DNA of 64,000 nt from Saccharum officinarum (Eukaryota; Streptophyta; Magnoliopsida; Poales; Poaceae): positions 9,020,746 to 9,084,745 of the forward strand of contig CM036160.1 in NCBI GenBank assembly GCA_020631735.1, read 5' to 3'. This document shows positions 1 through 10,549 of the stretch, piece by piece. Below the pieces are notes generated by a model. That model made no database searches. It was not told the DNA's origin and was given only the letters and a program-made list of their open reading frames with translations. A program made the position numbers and the translations under genes. The first letter of the stretch is position 1. Each line of letters begins with the position of its first letter.

Positions 1-43
1 TGCCTGCTGCTGCTGCTCCGATGGATCGGTCAGTCGATCTTAC

Positions 44-961
44 CGGTGAGCGAGAGGCGCGCGGCGGAGGAGGAGCCGCCGCCGGAGATGGAGTCGAGCT
101 GCGCCTCCACCCGCTTGAGGAACTCCATGGCCTCGTCGATGGGCCGGGTCAGCTCCTCCCGGTACTTGACCAGCACGTTGCAGTACGCCTCCTGCACGCC
201 GGCGGCCGCATGTGATGTGATGTGATTGGCAGAGATGAGGTTTAGAGTGGCGAATCGATGCACAAGGAAATGAAACGAACGAACGAAGGGCGAGATTGAT
301 GACCGACCATGAACTGGTCCAGCTCCGGGTCGCGCGGCTCGTGGCGGCCCGGCGGGCGCGCGTCCAGCTTCGCCGCCATGGCCGTCAGCCTCTCCAGCAC
401 GTCCGGCGGCGCGCCCACCTGCAACCACACAGCGCGTGCGTCATTTCATAGCCACCATGTTGTGAGGGTGAGCGTGAGGACGCGACAGGCGTGGATAGAT
501 ATAGATAGATTACGCATCAAATTAAGCAAATCTCGCTTGAGGAATCAAGAAATAAAAAGATGCGATTTTTCCGACGGCCGGTGATGCCAGGGGCCAGGGT
601 GGAAGCTCAAGCTTAGTACTTTCTGGCAGTCGAGGTAGGCGGCGAGGAGCGCCGAGTACTGCGGGTGCGCGACGATCTTGTCCTTGATGGCCTCGGCCTC
701 CGCCGCCGACATCTCGGCGCTGGCGTGCTTGGCGTACGGCAACTGCTGCTGCTGCTGCGACGACGGGCCGCCAGCGGCGGCGTGGTGGTGCAGGAGCGCG
801 AGCGGCGAGCCGTAGTACGCGGGGGACGCCGCCGCCGCCGTCGACAGCGGCAGCTGCAGGAAGGAGGAAGACGACACCGCCGCCGCCGCCGCCGCCTTGG
901 AGTTGGAGCCCCCGCTGCTGCTCCCAGCTCCGGCCCCGAGATTCCCGAAGCTCTGATCCAT
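44..961 (-). CDS. rs1: Class I KNOX homeobox protein, exons 1-3 (5' part of gene)
   Basis: Class I KNOTTED1-like homeobox proteins are nuclear TALE transcription factors that keep shoot meristem cells undifferentiated. Three coding exons are visible. Exon 1 (961-620, 114 codons) begins MDQSFGNLGAG, has Ala/Ser/Gln tracts and enters the KNOX1 domain (KIVAHPQYSALLAAYLDCQK). Exon 2 (418-308, 37 codons) continues VGAPPDVLERL to ELDQFM. Exon 3 (191-44) carries KNOX2 (EAYCNVLVKYREELTRPIDE) and ends in phase 1 at a strong GTAAG donor. Introns are GT-AG and phase 0 at both earlier junctions; bases 1-43 are intron 3. The ELK and homeodomain exons must lie left of the window. The MDQSFGNLG start is shared, from memory, by maize rough sheath1, gnarley1 and rice OSH15, so rs1 and gn1 cannot be told apart here. 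The frame is intact with no stops. Confidence 0.93.
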
Positions 962-1290
962 GGAGGAAAAGCAAGGAACAGCAGGCGCGATAGAACCCTA
1001 GAGAGCGACCGAGCGAACGGAACTCGCCGATCAGGAAGGAAGGGGGCGTCCGGTCCCTGTAGCTTCTCTCCCTCTGCACCACTAATGGCGGCGGCGGCCG
1101 TGGAGCGTACTCTCGCTCACAGTTGGAGGAGGACGAGGAGAGAGATGGGGAGAGGGGAGGTGCGGCTGGATATTAATGGGAAGGAGAGGGGGACGGGAGG
1201 GGAGGGGGAAGGGAAAGGTGTGCCTGCGCGACTGCCTCTGCCCTGTGAATGTATGGCTGGCTGGTGGCAATCCCTTTTCTCGCGTCAAAT
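962..1290 (-). promoter_or_regulatory. Probable 5' UTR and core promoter of the KNOX gene
   Basis: Immediately upstream of the KNOX start the minus strand is rich in C and T (long CTCC/CCTC runs at about 1130-1220), typical of a grass leader. An AT patch (CATTAATATCC, near 1165-1178) is the only TATA-like stretch I see close to it. The transcription start is not visible from sequence alone. Open frames on both strands here have biased composition and no family resemblance, so I treat them as shadows. Confidence 0.4.
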
Positions 1291-1893
1291 CTCACTGGAG
1301 ACGAGGGCCTCCACTCCGAGTCAGCAACCGGTTACGTACCCCCGACGGGTAGGGTCTGCACCGTAAAATTTTATTTGTCGGATTATCTATATTCATATAC
1401 GGATAAAAAAATAGTTTCATACCGCACTGCCGTATCCGTATGCCGCCGTATCCGTATATAGGCTCAGCAGCAGACGTATGCCGCCGTATCTGTATGCAAA
1501 TCCACGTACGTATAGCCATAGATACATAAACTGCTGTTCCAGCCTCTGTGACCATGCATGACTAGGCTAGTATTTGAAATGTAGAAAACTAATAGGAAAT
1601 ATTTTTTACTATTATTTTTTTATAATATATTGTTGTTTGCTAAAAAGATCATTGTTATCTTAAAAGCTCTTTGCTACAAATCTATTGAAACAAGTTTCGT
1701 ATCTTAATTTTATCAAAAAAAAAGTTTGATATCTTAAAATTGTAAATGAATTGAACAATTGCTGACTAAATTTGTAAGTATGAAATAGTCATTGCGACGG
1801 TGTATTTGGTACAAGCAAGTCGCAAGCTATCGTCCTGTTTGGCTGGCTGGATGATGGTTTCTTCATGACTGTGGTAAACGGTTTCTGGTTTTA
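1291..1893. other. Intergenic, upstream of KNOX; no gene seen
   Basis: AT-rich DNA without a coding signal. Between about 1424 and 1500 the words CCGTATCCGTATGCC and GCCGCCGTATC recur; this resembles the GTATCCG-rich interior of the hAT-type MITE at 37093, but termini were not found. This lies within 1 kb of the KNOX start and could include cis-regulatory DNA. Confidence 0.4.
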
Positions 1894-2242
1894 GACCTTG
1901 TTTAGTTTCAGGGTGTAAAGTTTTGATGTATTACATCGGGTGTCACATGGGGATGTCGCATGGGGTGTTCGGATACTAATAAAAAATAAATTACAAAATC
2001 TGTCAGTAAACCACGAGACAAATTTATTAAGCCTAATTAGTCCATCATTAGCACATGTGTTACTGTAGCACTTTATTATCAAATTATGGACTAACTAGGC
2101 TTAAAAGATTTGTCTCACAAAGTAGTCGCAATCTGTGCACTTTATTATTTTTTTAGTCTATATTTAATAATCCATGTATGTGTCAAAGATTCGACGACAA
2201 TGGAATAGGGCGTGAAGTTTTAAGGAGAAACTAAACGAGTCC
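1894..2242. mobile_element. Tourist-like (PIF/Harbinger) MITE, copy 1
   Basis: The 349-bp element begins GACCTTGTTTAGTTTC and ends GAAACTAAACGAGTCC, imperfect inverted termini, flanked by TTA on both sides (1891-1893 and 2243-2245). The interior matches the element at 36596: both contain AAGCCTAATTAGTCCATCAT or a close variant, TACTGTAGCACTTTATT and GGCTTAAAAGATT. A 3-bp TTA/TAA target duplication fits the PIF/Harbinger superfamily. It has no coding capacity. It sits about 1 kb upstream of the KNOX start codon. Confidence 0.75.
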
Positions 2243-2245
2243 TTA

Positions 2246-3238
2246 CTCGACCAATGTGCATGATCGGTGTTACTGGTATTATTTCCTTGTACACTTTTTA
2301 AAAGGGACGGACTCTTGCTGTTGCCGTGTTTGGAGTTTAGGATGGAGGGGGAGTCCCGGCACCTTTGGGCTTGTGAATTGTTGCATCCGGGTCATGTCAT
2401 TTGCCGGCCGGGAGTGATGAGCCAGGACAAATCACAGGACGCATACTCGCACGTGTCGCATCTTGCTTCTCTCGTCCGTGTCGATCGAGTTGCATCAGTG
2501 TGTTGTGTGCCCTCCGTGAAACGCCCTGCATATGGTGCATCTGTGTTATGTGCTCTCTCACCGGTTCCGTCGTCGTCCTCTTTTCACCGCTGGGATTATT
2601 CTGGGAACGGGAGAGATGAAAAGATGGATTCTTGGAAAAGTAAAATGCTCGCCATACCCAGCCATTTCACCGTCCGTCCGTCCCATGTTCTTTCTTTAAC
2701 TTTTACCATACCCTTTTAATTTATTTCTTCTGTTACCCGGGGCTGATCGATTTGCAACCAAAATTTATCATGTCAAAATTTTAGCAAGCCAAAGTTAGGT
2801 AAAAAAGTTGTCATAGATTTGGCAAGCCAAATATGAGAGGTTGGCAAATTTTAGTAGCCAACCAAATAATAGTCAAAATCATGACTTACCATATCTTTAA
2901 TTTAGCAAATTTTGAAAGCCAACCAATCAGGCTCCTGATCTTTTATCTTCTTGCGAATGTGAAATGAATAATGTCGTCTTCCTACTTTGTGTGCGAAAAT
3001 CAACTTCTATGAGGACTTGTAATTCTCATAGAGCTCTTTTTGTAAGATTTTTCAAATATACATTTTGGTTTTTTTAAACTTAGTGTAATTAAAATTGTCA
3101 GTGCACGTTAATATATTTTCTCCACAGAGCAATAGAATTTAACTAGTGATGGTGTTCATTCGTATAAATTCAGTCTTTGGTTTCCAAGCAAATATCCTTC
3201 TTATTTTTCCTTTAGAATTTCCATTCATGAGTTGTACA
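2246..3238. other. Intergenic DNA with a probable MITE remnant
   Basis: No gene recognised. A GC-balanced patch at about 2330-2620 has short open frames but no recognisable domain. From about 2745 to 2935 the word family TTGGCAAATTTTAG, AGCCAACCAA and GCAAGCCAAA recurs in both orientations, as in degenerate MITEs, but clear termini and a target duplication were not found. Confidence 0.35.
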
Positions 3239-3247
3239 ATAAAATTA

Positions 3248-4032
3248 GGCAGAATAGTTGTTTTGGTCCCTGAACTATTACTCGAGGCTCAATTTCATCT
3301 CTAAACTTTCAAAACGGCTGTTTTAGTCAACAAACTCTACTTTTAGACTCAATTTCATGCTAGAACTATGAAAATGATCGTTTCAGTCCTCATACTCTGC
3401 ATTTTGGGCTTAATTTCATCCCTAAACTACCAAAGTGCATTTTGGTCTTTAAACTTGTATTTTTCAACTCAATTTTGTCTATTAAAAAGAAAACTTATAT
3501 TTTAGACACAATTTCATCCATGAATTATCAAAATGCATTTTGGCACAACTTCATCCTTTATCCAGCACCACCCGCGATTTGAGATGGACAGTCATCATTA
3601 GGTACTATTGTCCCTAGCGTTATCCTAGCTATCGAATCAGATAGCACACTTTAACATTTGTATTCATATTCTAAGATGAATATAAATATAGATCTGAATA
3701 CTCTTAAATATGAACTTTTTTAGCCAATGGATAAAAAATATTATTTTATACATAAATGGTTATTATTAGTTGAGCCTAACGCTAGCGGTAGCTAAGAAAA
3801 AAATTATAGATCAACTATTGTTTCAGTATATCCATGTAATTGCTCCCACAAAAATCATAGTTTTAGTTAAGCCCAAAATGCAAAGTTTGAGGACTAAAAC
3901 GACCATCTTCATAGTTCTAGGATGAAATTGAGCCTAAAAGTATAGTTTGAGGACTAAAATAGCCGTTTTGAAAGTTCAGGGATGAAACTGAATCTTGAGT
4001 AATAGTTCAAGGACCAAAATGACTATTCTACC
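3248..4032. mobile_element. Mutator-like fold-back MITE with long inverted repeats
   Basis: A 785-bp element flanked by a perfect 9-bp duplication ATAAAATTA (3239-3247 and 4033-4041). Termini are GGCAGAATAGTTGTTTTGG at the left and, read from the right end, GGTAGAATAGTCATTTTGG. The inverted repeats extend about 150 bp inward; both arms hold a series of TTTCATCCCTAAACT and CGTTTTAGTCC-like units, so each arm is itself internally repetitive. The centre (about 3560-3840) is AT-rich. A 9-bp duplication and long inverted repeats are the mark of Mutator-like elements. It is non-autonomous: no transposase frame is present. Confidence 0.85.
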
Positions 4033-4041
4033 ATAAAATTA

Positions 4042-4372
4042 TATAGATACATTTATAGTATATTGTGTATCATCGTCATTTTTTGTTTTTACCATAAATT
4101 ACTGTTCCTAAGAGAGTACACAAGGACTAAAAAAGTAAAACTTGATGTCAACCGTCTATAATGCCAACTGTTGTTATTGGCTTATGGCAGTGGCAGAGGA
4201 GAAGAACAAACAAAAAATGGGACTTTTCATGAGCAAGATACATTCTGTAGTACCAATTGACCATGGATAATCCAATTCAAGTTAATATGACTTTACAAGT
4301 TTCTTATTTTGTATGTACTCCATTGTTGAGCATGGTGTTGTGTTATTGCTATTTCCCAAGTCTATAACTTAG
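4042..4372. other. AT-rich intergenic stretch; nothing recognised
   Basis: Low-GC sequence between two MITEs with no coding frame, no termini and no recognised repeat. Confidence 0.5.
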
Positions 4373-4641
4373 GTCCCGTTTGATATAGCTCCACTTCACT
4401 GGTGGAGCAATTTTTTCTGGGCTCCATGAGCATCTCCACTAGTAGAGTTGAAGTTATTTTGAAAAAAAATGTTTATTAAACTAGTTTTCTAATAATAGAT
4501 ATGGGAAAAGCTGGTGTTTACAGCTCCATCCAGCACCCACCCATTGTGAGACCGGTTTTCTAGGGTCTTCACTTGTTGAATTGTTTTTTCTTCACCGACT
4601 TGACCAAAAACAACTCATGGAGCTACTGTACCAAACGAGGA
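4373..4641. mobile_element. Probable MITE (GGTCCCGTTTG family)
   Basis: Starts GGTCCCGTTTGATATAGCTCC and ends GGAGCTACTGTACCAAACGA, giving inverted ends with shared core CGTTTG/CAAACG and AGCTCC/GGAGCT. A TTA adjoins the left end and occurs just after the right end. The interior (GCTCCAT, CTCCAC words) resembles a fragment at about 32520-32616 that ends ATGCCAAACAGGG. Boundaries are uncertain by a few bases. Confidence 0.5.
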
Positions 4642-6252
4642 TTTAATCTTATTAATTTACATTTTGTTGACTTTTTGGATCACAATGGGTGATGAATATT
4701 TTTGTCAAATACAGTTCTTGTATACATGCGGGCATGTCCTAAGACCACTTCTCTAGTGAGAGCGAAAGAACAATATGTACCAACAAAAATGAAAACTAAG
4801 GTCTAGTTTGTTTTAGTTTGCTAGATAGAGTAAGTACTCCAGTACACCACCCATTCCACCCATTTGGTGAAGCTCTTGTTAGCTCTGCTTCCGAACGCCG
4901 TAGCAAGGAGCCATTTTTATTCTTCTCTTAAAATAAACAAAAAACCAATGAAATGCCATATTTTTAGCTTTATATTATACCTTCATCAATTCTGTTCTTT
5001 GATGCACTGTTACAAAGATATGGAACCGTTTGGAGTAAGCCCGGCTCTTATGGCCATACCATCATAGCAGCCGTGTAGACAATTGATGATTGACCAGAGG
5101 TCAAAGCTAGGGCCGTAGGAGTCACTACACCTGCCTATAGTGACCTGACAGATATAGTACTGTATGCGCTAGATCTCAGAAAATCTGGGCTTCCCTTTTG
5201 TTGGCCGCGTCAAGAAACCATACTAGTAGTAGCTAACTATATATGTCCCATAAACAAAGCATATTTATCACCAATGTCAAATCAAATCACAAATGCAACA
5301 ACTTAACAAGATATGGTACGGTAATCCTTCCCTCGCGTGATCCCATCCGCTCAGAAAGTATTACATGCACCAAAAAAAGATCCTAAACTTTTCTCCGGGT
5401 ACAACGATACCCCGTCTAGATTTTTAAAAGAAATTGTTTTTGACAGTGACACGGTCTGTAGAGAATAACTTGACTTTTTATTTTTATAAAAATATTTATT
5501 AAAAGTGATATATATATATATATATTTATGAAATTATTTTTTAAGACAAATCTATTCATGTGTCTTTCACATTTCTAAATTCAATAACTTAAAAGTATTC
5601 ATGATTTATATTTCTAATGTTTGCCTAATTCTTGTCTGAAACGACTTGTTTTAGAAACCTGGAGGGGAGTACAATCATATACCTTATAAAAACAGCTAGC
5701 ATATATAATTGCCTGTTCTTTTGGAGAAAAATCTCCACAATATATACTTCGATGCTACTAGTATATGAGCAGAAAAGAAAGCATCAGGCCGACGTAGAAT
5801 AGTTATTTGTTGAGAGTACGGAGACCACATCTCTTTTTTATTGGACAATTGCTTGTACAACAGTACAACACTATGTATATTGAAAGAAAAGTTGTGAAAT
5901 ATATATATAAAATGGTGAGGTGATTGAAAGCTGAGGGGAGAAAGAACAGCCTCGCATTTTTTGCTTTCAGCAAATAAAAAAAAAGGAGTTCGCACGGTCA
6001 TCGTTTGCCTTTACTACACTACTAGTACACTAAAATATGGGGATTGGCATGTTGGTTCATCAAACTTGTCATTTTGACCATCCGTTATGAGTGGACGCTG
6101 TAAACTGTGGATGGATATGGTATTTGTAATACATTATAGGAAAGGGACGGGTTTCAGCATTATTTGTATTGGGTGCCGACCGTACTTTTTTCCCAGTCAT
6201 AGAAGCTATATATGTCGGCATGCATATATTACTTCTATTCTACTGTTCTACC
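4642..6252. other. Intergenic DNA with degenerate repeat traces
   Basis: No gene seen. A short (TA)n run lies at 5509-5524. The segment 5560-5671 (TTCACATTTCTAAATTC, then GACTTGTTTTAGAAACC and GGAGGGGAGTAC) looks like the degenerate 3' half of a Stowaway-type (mariner) MITE, whose intact ends read GGAGGGAGTA; the opposite end was not found. The rest is AT-rich without features I can name. Confidence 0.35.
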
Positions 6253-6656
6253 AGATGTTTTTAAACAGATCGACTTTATTTACAATATTGTGGTGCTCCA
6301 CACGCGTGTGTAAAGTTGGATTTTGGGATGCATGTCATGTGCAAGGATAAAACTTGCTTCTATCTTAATTTTTTCAGAAAAAATCCAAATAAAATGGTAC
6401 ATATGTAAATTTGTGAAAATGATTATATGATGTTTATAATTTCAAGTTTGATAAAAACAGTACAATAGATTTTTATATCGGAAGATATTTATTAGAAACC
6501 ACAATACCATGAAGAACTTCTAACAACCGAACTAAACACCGGTAAGAAACCAATCAATACATTATAAGCACATTTATATTTGCCTGTTTTTAAACAGATC
6601 GATTTTATTTACAATATTGTGGTGTCCCACATGATGCAAGGATAAAACTTGCTTCT
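6253..6656. repeat. Broken tandem duplication, unit A-B-A'
   Basis: Segment A (6253-6362) and A' (6584-6656) share TTTTTAAACAGATCGA, TTACAATATTGTGGTG and GCAAGGATAAAACTTGCTTCT. Between them lies segment B (6363-6583). A second copy, B', occurs 26 kb away at 32617-32840 (shared GATATTTATTA, AACCACAAT, CATGAAGAA words in the same order). The simplest reading is an ancestral A-B-A'-B' tandem duplication split between A' and B' by everything from 6657 to about 32616. Confidence 0.65.
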
Positions 6657-8756
6657 CACTGCCACAAAACGGAATATCCTTAAGGGTCAATAACCCTCAA
6701 AGAAAGCATAAAAACCGCTAAGGAAACTATTCCTGTCGATCAAGGCTCAATGAATGACTGTCAAGGGTAGAGAGCCTTGAAGGTTAAGCCGCCAAAGAAA
6801 TAAAGATAAGGTCAGGCTTTTGACAGCGTCAAGGAAATAACACCCTTAAGGCCCCCTTTGGATTGCAGGATAGGTATAGGATAGGAAAAGGAAAAACAAA
6901 GGAATTGAGATGGCATACTCGCTCAATCCTAGAGGATTTGAAAACAAAGGAAAGTGCCTTTGGCAAGAGCTTAGGTGAAACTCAGGAATTTTGTACACCA
7001 ATTGAAATTTGAACAGCTAGCCATTGCATTCAAAGCACCAAACTAGCAGTTACGTTTGCTTAATCATCCGAACACTCCAGCCTGTGGGACCACCTCTTCG
7101 GTCATTCTTATCCGCACGCTCCTGCCGACGCCCAGGCCAGCAGCCCTCATCCTCTCTGTTTTTTTTGTCAAAGTTTACCTCTCTGTTTCTTGTATGCTAT
7201 GCTGCGTCGCCGCCGGCGCCCAGGCAGAGAACGCTCTCCCTCCATCGCGAGCGCTCGCGTTGTGCCGTCCTGGCGCCGCAGACGACATGGCCGCGGATCT
7301 CCTTTCTTTTGTTTCTGCGGTGGGAGATCGAGCGTGAGCCGAGCCGGTCACCGCCAGCCCCGGTGCATCTCAAGAGCGCGAGGATAGAGAGGTGGTGGGC
7401 CGGCGAGCGGAAGCCAAGGAGCACGCAGCCACCACGCTAGATCTACTTCCTGGGTCGCGCTGCGGGCTGCTGCCCTCTTCTTCCACAGCGGTGCAGAGCA
7501 GGGCGGAACTGGGCCACGGGCGACGACGACGCAACACAGGGAATGAGTGGAGCGGATGGGACGGACTTGCAGTCTGCGTTGTGGCTGCGAGCGCTGGACT
7601 AGGTGGCCGGAGGAGATGGGGTCAGGCAAATTCCGTGGCCAGCGTTGGGGCCGGTGATGGGGCGGCGGCTGTTTGTCGTTGGCGCGAGCGCGAAGATGAA
7701 CGAGAACGAGTGAGGCGCGCGCAAGTCAGATTTTCGCGCCAGGAAAAGTTCCAAGAGGTCCGACTTCATGTTTATTTTCCCATGGAATCAGGTCATACGA
7801 ATGCAATCCTCAGGAATGATTCCTTTACTTTTACGTGAACCAAAGGCTTGGATAGGAAAAAAATCCTTAGGAAGGTCAATCCTCCAAATTTCCTATGCCC
7901 GGAAAGGGGCCCTAAAGGTTTATAATTTCTTATGTGCTGGTGACTCCATGGAATATCTGACAATCGTATGACCGGAAAGAAATATATTATTACGAGGACC
8001 CATGACCCTCAAGGATATATGTCGCTGACCCCAAAAAAGGAGAAAATCACACACATTTCTAAAATAGCTGGGACACAAACTTGTGACCTTACCACTACAC
8101 CACACGGTCCTTTGCGACTTAATCAATGTCTTTTGTGAACTTGTAATTAATATTTGAGGCTCTAAGCAATTTTAAATAAAAAAAATTTGAATTGAAAGAA
8201 TTTATATCTTGCCGAGTACTACAACTTTGTTTTAGGTTGTATCTCTATTTGAAGTCATTTGAAAAACTGAAAAAATGATTTTCAAAACTCTAAGAACTTA
8301 AAACATATTTTTTGGACTACAGATAATTTCAAATGCAAAATTCATCAACTACAAAGCTGTATATCTCTTCGAGGTCTACAACTTTGGTTTAGGTTGTATC
8401 TTTGCCTGAGGTCATTTGGAAAATTCAAAAAATTGAATTCCAAAACTCCAATAACTTAAAGCATGATTTTGGTTTGGTAGGTATAACAAAGGAAACTAGC
8501 ACTTGGTGCTTTTCAAATACACTCAAGAAATTGTATGGTTTCCTTGAGAGTACGGAATAACACTCAATGAAATGTGATTTATCTTGGCAGTTTGTGATGA
8601 CACTCGAAGAAACATGCAATTACTTTGGCGGTTCAGACTAGCACTCAAGGAAATGTATAAATAACTTGGCGAAACCGCCGAGGTAATGGTATAGGGTCTA
8701 ATCTTGCCCCTCAAGAAAATTAGTGACCCTTAAGGGTATTCCATTTTGTGGTAGTA
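6657..8756. mobile_element. Non-autonomous CACTA-like element
   Basis: The left end reads CACTGCCACAAAACGGAATA followed by TCCTTAAGGGTCA; the right end read inward is TACTACCACAAAATGGAATA followed by CCCTTAAGGGTCA, inverted repeats of about 33 bp. The CACT start and the subterminal words (ACTCAAGGAAA, CTTGGCGG, GCCGCC) suggest a CACTA-type element whose last base has mutated. No convincing 3-bp target duplication is visible. Inside, 8205-8470 holds two copies of a unit around CTACAACTTTG and TTTAGGTTGTATCT. A GC-rich inner element occupies 6852-7909. No transposase frame is present. Confidence 0.6.
6852..7909. mobile_element. Inner hAT/Mutator-type element with GC-rich cargo
   Basis: Begins CCCCCTTTGGATTGCAGGAT and, read from the right, CCCCTTTCCGGGCATAGGAA. 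Flanks are CCCTTAAGG (6843-6851) and CCCTAAAGG (7910-7918), a 9-bp (or 8-bp) duplication with one mismatch. About 7080-7740 is strongly GC-rich, unlike the surrounding AT-rich element, and has open frames in several phases (7392-7838 plus is the longest) without a domain I recognise. This looks like a captured gene fragment, the Pack-type arrangement, but the donor gene is unknown. Confidence 0.5.
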
Positions 8757-8767
8757 AGAAGTTGTTT

Positions 8768-8849
8768 CACCGATCATGGACATGGTTGAGCGCAGACTCA
8801 GTGCCTGCTCCACGTGGCTGTCATATTCTGGCCGGCTCCAAATGGTTAA
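8768..8849 (+). pseudogene. LINE (L1-type) reverse transcriptase fragment, segment 1
   Basis: In one plus frame the segment reads MVERRLSACSTWLSYSGRLQ, matching the part of plant L1 reverse transcriptases that follows the catalytic domain (the RRLS..TWLS..GRL region). It is immediately interrupted by the CACTA at 8850. The LINE is 5'-truncated: GAAGTTGTTT at 8758-8767 and GGAGTTGTTT at 32510-32519 look like its target duplication with one mismatch, so the retained LINE runs from about 8768 to 32509 with two insertions. Confidence 0.7.
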
Positions 8850-10014
8850 CACTACTACAAAATTTATTAACTGTGACCTTTCAAAATGGCCCTCGGAGGC
8901 GGGCAACATTTTCAACCACCTCGGTTAATGGTAGGCACTAACCGAGGTGGTCATTTTTATTAACCGAGGCGGTCTCAAAAAATCGCCTCGCAAAATCGAT
9001 TAACCGAGGTGGTTATTTATAAGAGGTCCGCCTCGAAAAATAGAGCTATTTTCGAAGGCAGTTGTTTATAAGAAGTCCGCCTCGGTTAAAAGGGCCAAGC
9101 CCAGTCCCATTTAGAAAAGCCCATCTCGGCATGATAAATGGCTCCGTGTATATATACGACTCTAGGGTTTCACTCATCTCCATCAGCCGCTCTCCACACC
9201 GAGCCCATCTCCCTCCCCACGATAGAAACACCGCGCCTCCTCTCTCCCTCACGACAGAAACACCGAGCCCGTCTCCCCATGACAGAAACACTAAGCCCGT
9301 CTCCCTCTCCACACCGAGACGAACACCGCACCCCCTCCCCTCCCTGACTCACTGCGCCTCCTCTCTCTCCCTCACCGCACTGTTCGGCGGGCATGGGGCC
9401 ACTCGACCCGGCGGCAGGTGACCTGGCGGCCGTCACGGGCGCGGGCTCTCCTCCACGACGGCAACCTTCCCCACCTCTAGATCCGGCCCGGAGGCCTCCT
9501 CTTCCACCTCTAACGTGGCTGTGGTGGCCGGATCTAGGCGCGGTCTCTACCTCCTCCTCCTCCAGCGTGGCTGCAGCGGCTCCACCACGGCAAGGGGCTG
9601 GGCCACCACGGCGGTGAGCTCCCGGCGGCACGTCTACCACCAGCAGCTCCTCCAGATTCAGCAATAGCAGCGGCGCCCCCTCCCCTCGAAACCCTAGCAG
9701 CGGCGCTAGGGTTTCCCTCTCCACCGGCATGGTGGTGGCGGCCCTGAGGTCAGATCTGGTGGCGGGGAGACCCGACCCGGCGGCGCACGATGGTGGCGGT
9801 GATGACCCATGGATGGGCTCGGCGGGCCCATAGATGGGCTCGCTGGGCTTGTCCACGAGTTCTATTTTTTTATTTATTTTACTCGATTAATCAAGGCGAG
9901 CATGCAACCGCCTCGACAAAGGTCTTATTTACCGTGACCTTTGATCCAAGGTGGTTGCGAAAACCACCTCGAATAATCGATTCTGCCCGCCTCACAAAAG
10001 TTTTATGTAGTAGT
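8850..10014. mobile_element. CACTA element (non-autonomous, 1165 bp) in the LINE
   Basis: Starts CACTACTACAAAATTTATTA and ends ATGTAGTAGTG, flanked by TAA on both sides (8847-8849 and 10015-10017). Subterminal arrays of CCGAGGCGG, CCGAGGTGG and GCCTCG are present near both ends (8890-9085 and 9893-9995). The centre (about 9130-9860) is GC-rich, contains a TATATATA box at about 9149 followed by CTAGGGTTTCACTCATCTCC and pyrimidine-rich DNA, like the 5' end of a plant gene, then multi-phase open frames. No transposase is encoded, so it would need proteins from a relative. Confidence 0.85.
9140..9400 (+). promoter_or_regulatory. Promoter-like start inside the small CACTA
   Basis: TATATATA at about 9149 is followed roughly 15 bp on by CTAGGGTTTCACTC and a CT-rich leader (TCTCCCTC repeats). 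The order TATA, initiator-like pyrimidines, CT leader then GC-rich open DNA is what a captured plant gene 5' end would look like. No transcript evidence is available from sequence. Confidence 0.35.
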
Positions 10015-10541
10015 GTAATTCGGTGATCACGCCGATTGTTACCTACACTCTGTGCACTATCAAGGTTCCAAAGGGATTCATCGAGAATATTGATCGCGCA
10101 CGCAAATAGTGTCTTTGGAGGGGAAATGATGACACTGCAAGAGGTGGCAACCTTGTGGCTTGGCCGACTGTCATGCAACCCAAAGAGAAAGGGGTCTTGG
10201 AGTCATTAACTTAAGATTGCAAAATGATGCACTTCTTCTAAAGCAGTTACACAAATTCTATAATAAGGTGGATGTCCCTTAGGTAAAGTTGGTTTGGAAC
10301 AAATACTATGAAGGTAAAGTCCCCCATGAATGCAGAGAATTGGGATCCTTCTAGTGGAGAGATGTCATGCGTCTCAATGTCATTTACAGTGGTATTGCAC
10401 AGTGTTCACTTGGGGATGGCTTTATAGTGTCCTTTTGGGACAATCACTGGTCAGGCTCTGCTCTATCGGTTCAATACCCCAGGCTGCATTCATTTACAAT
10501 GAATAGTTCCACCTCTGTGCAAAGATTGATGATGGAGCAAG
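10015..10541 (+). pseudogene. LINE reverse transcriptase fragment, segment 2
   Basis: Continues the frame of segment 1 after removal of the small CACTA. It reads through CTIKVPKGFIENIDRARK, then GGLGVINLRLQNDALLLKQL, and WDNHWSG, the conserved stretch between the RT and the terminal zinc-binding domain of plant L1 elements. Stops at codons where Trp or Gln is expected (for example after KVDVP and in GSF.WRD) show it is dead. It ends at 10541 where the 21-kb CACTA begins. Confidence 0.85.
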
Positions 10542-10549
10542 CACTAGTG

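Noticed and set aside
665..1366. 233-codon plus-strand frame opposite the KNOX first exon
   Set aside because: It is the antisense shadow of GC-rich KNOX coding DNA and consists of Arg-rich low complexity.
2267..2719. 150-codon plus-strand frame upstream of the KNOX gene
   Set aside because: No domain, no promoter or splice context and ordinary composition. It is probably a chance frame.
6654..8759. 3-bp target duplication of the CACTA-like element at 6657
   Set aside because: Left flank TCT and right flank AGA do not match in direct orientation, so I did not claim one.
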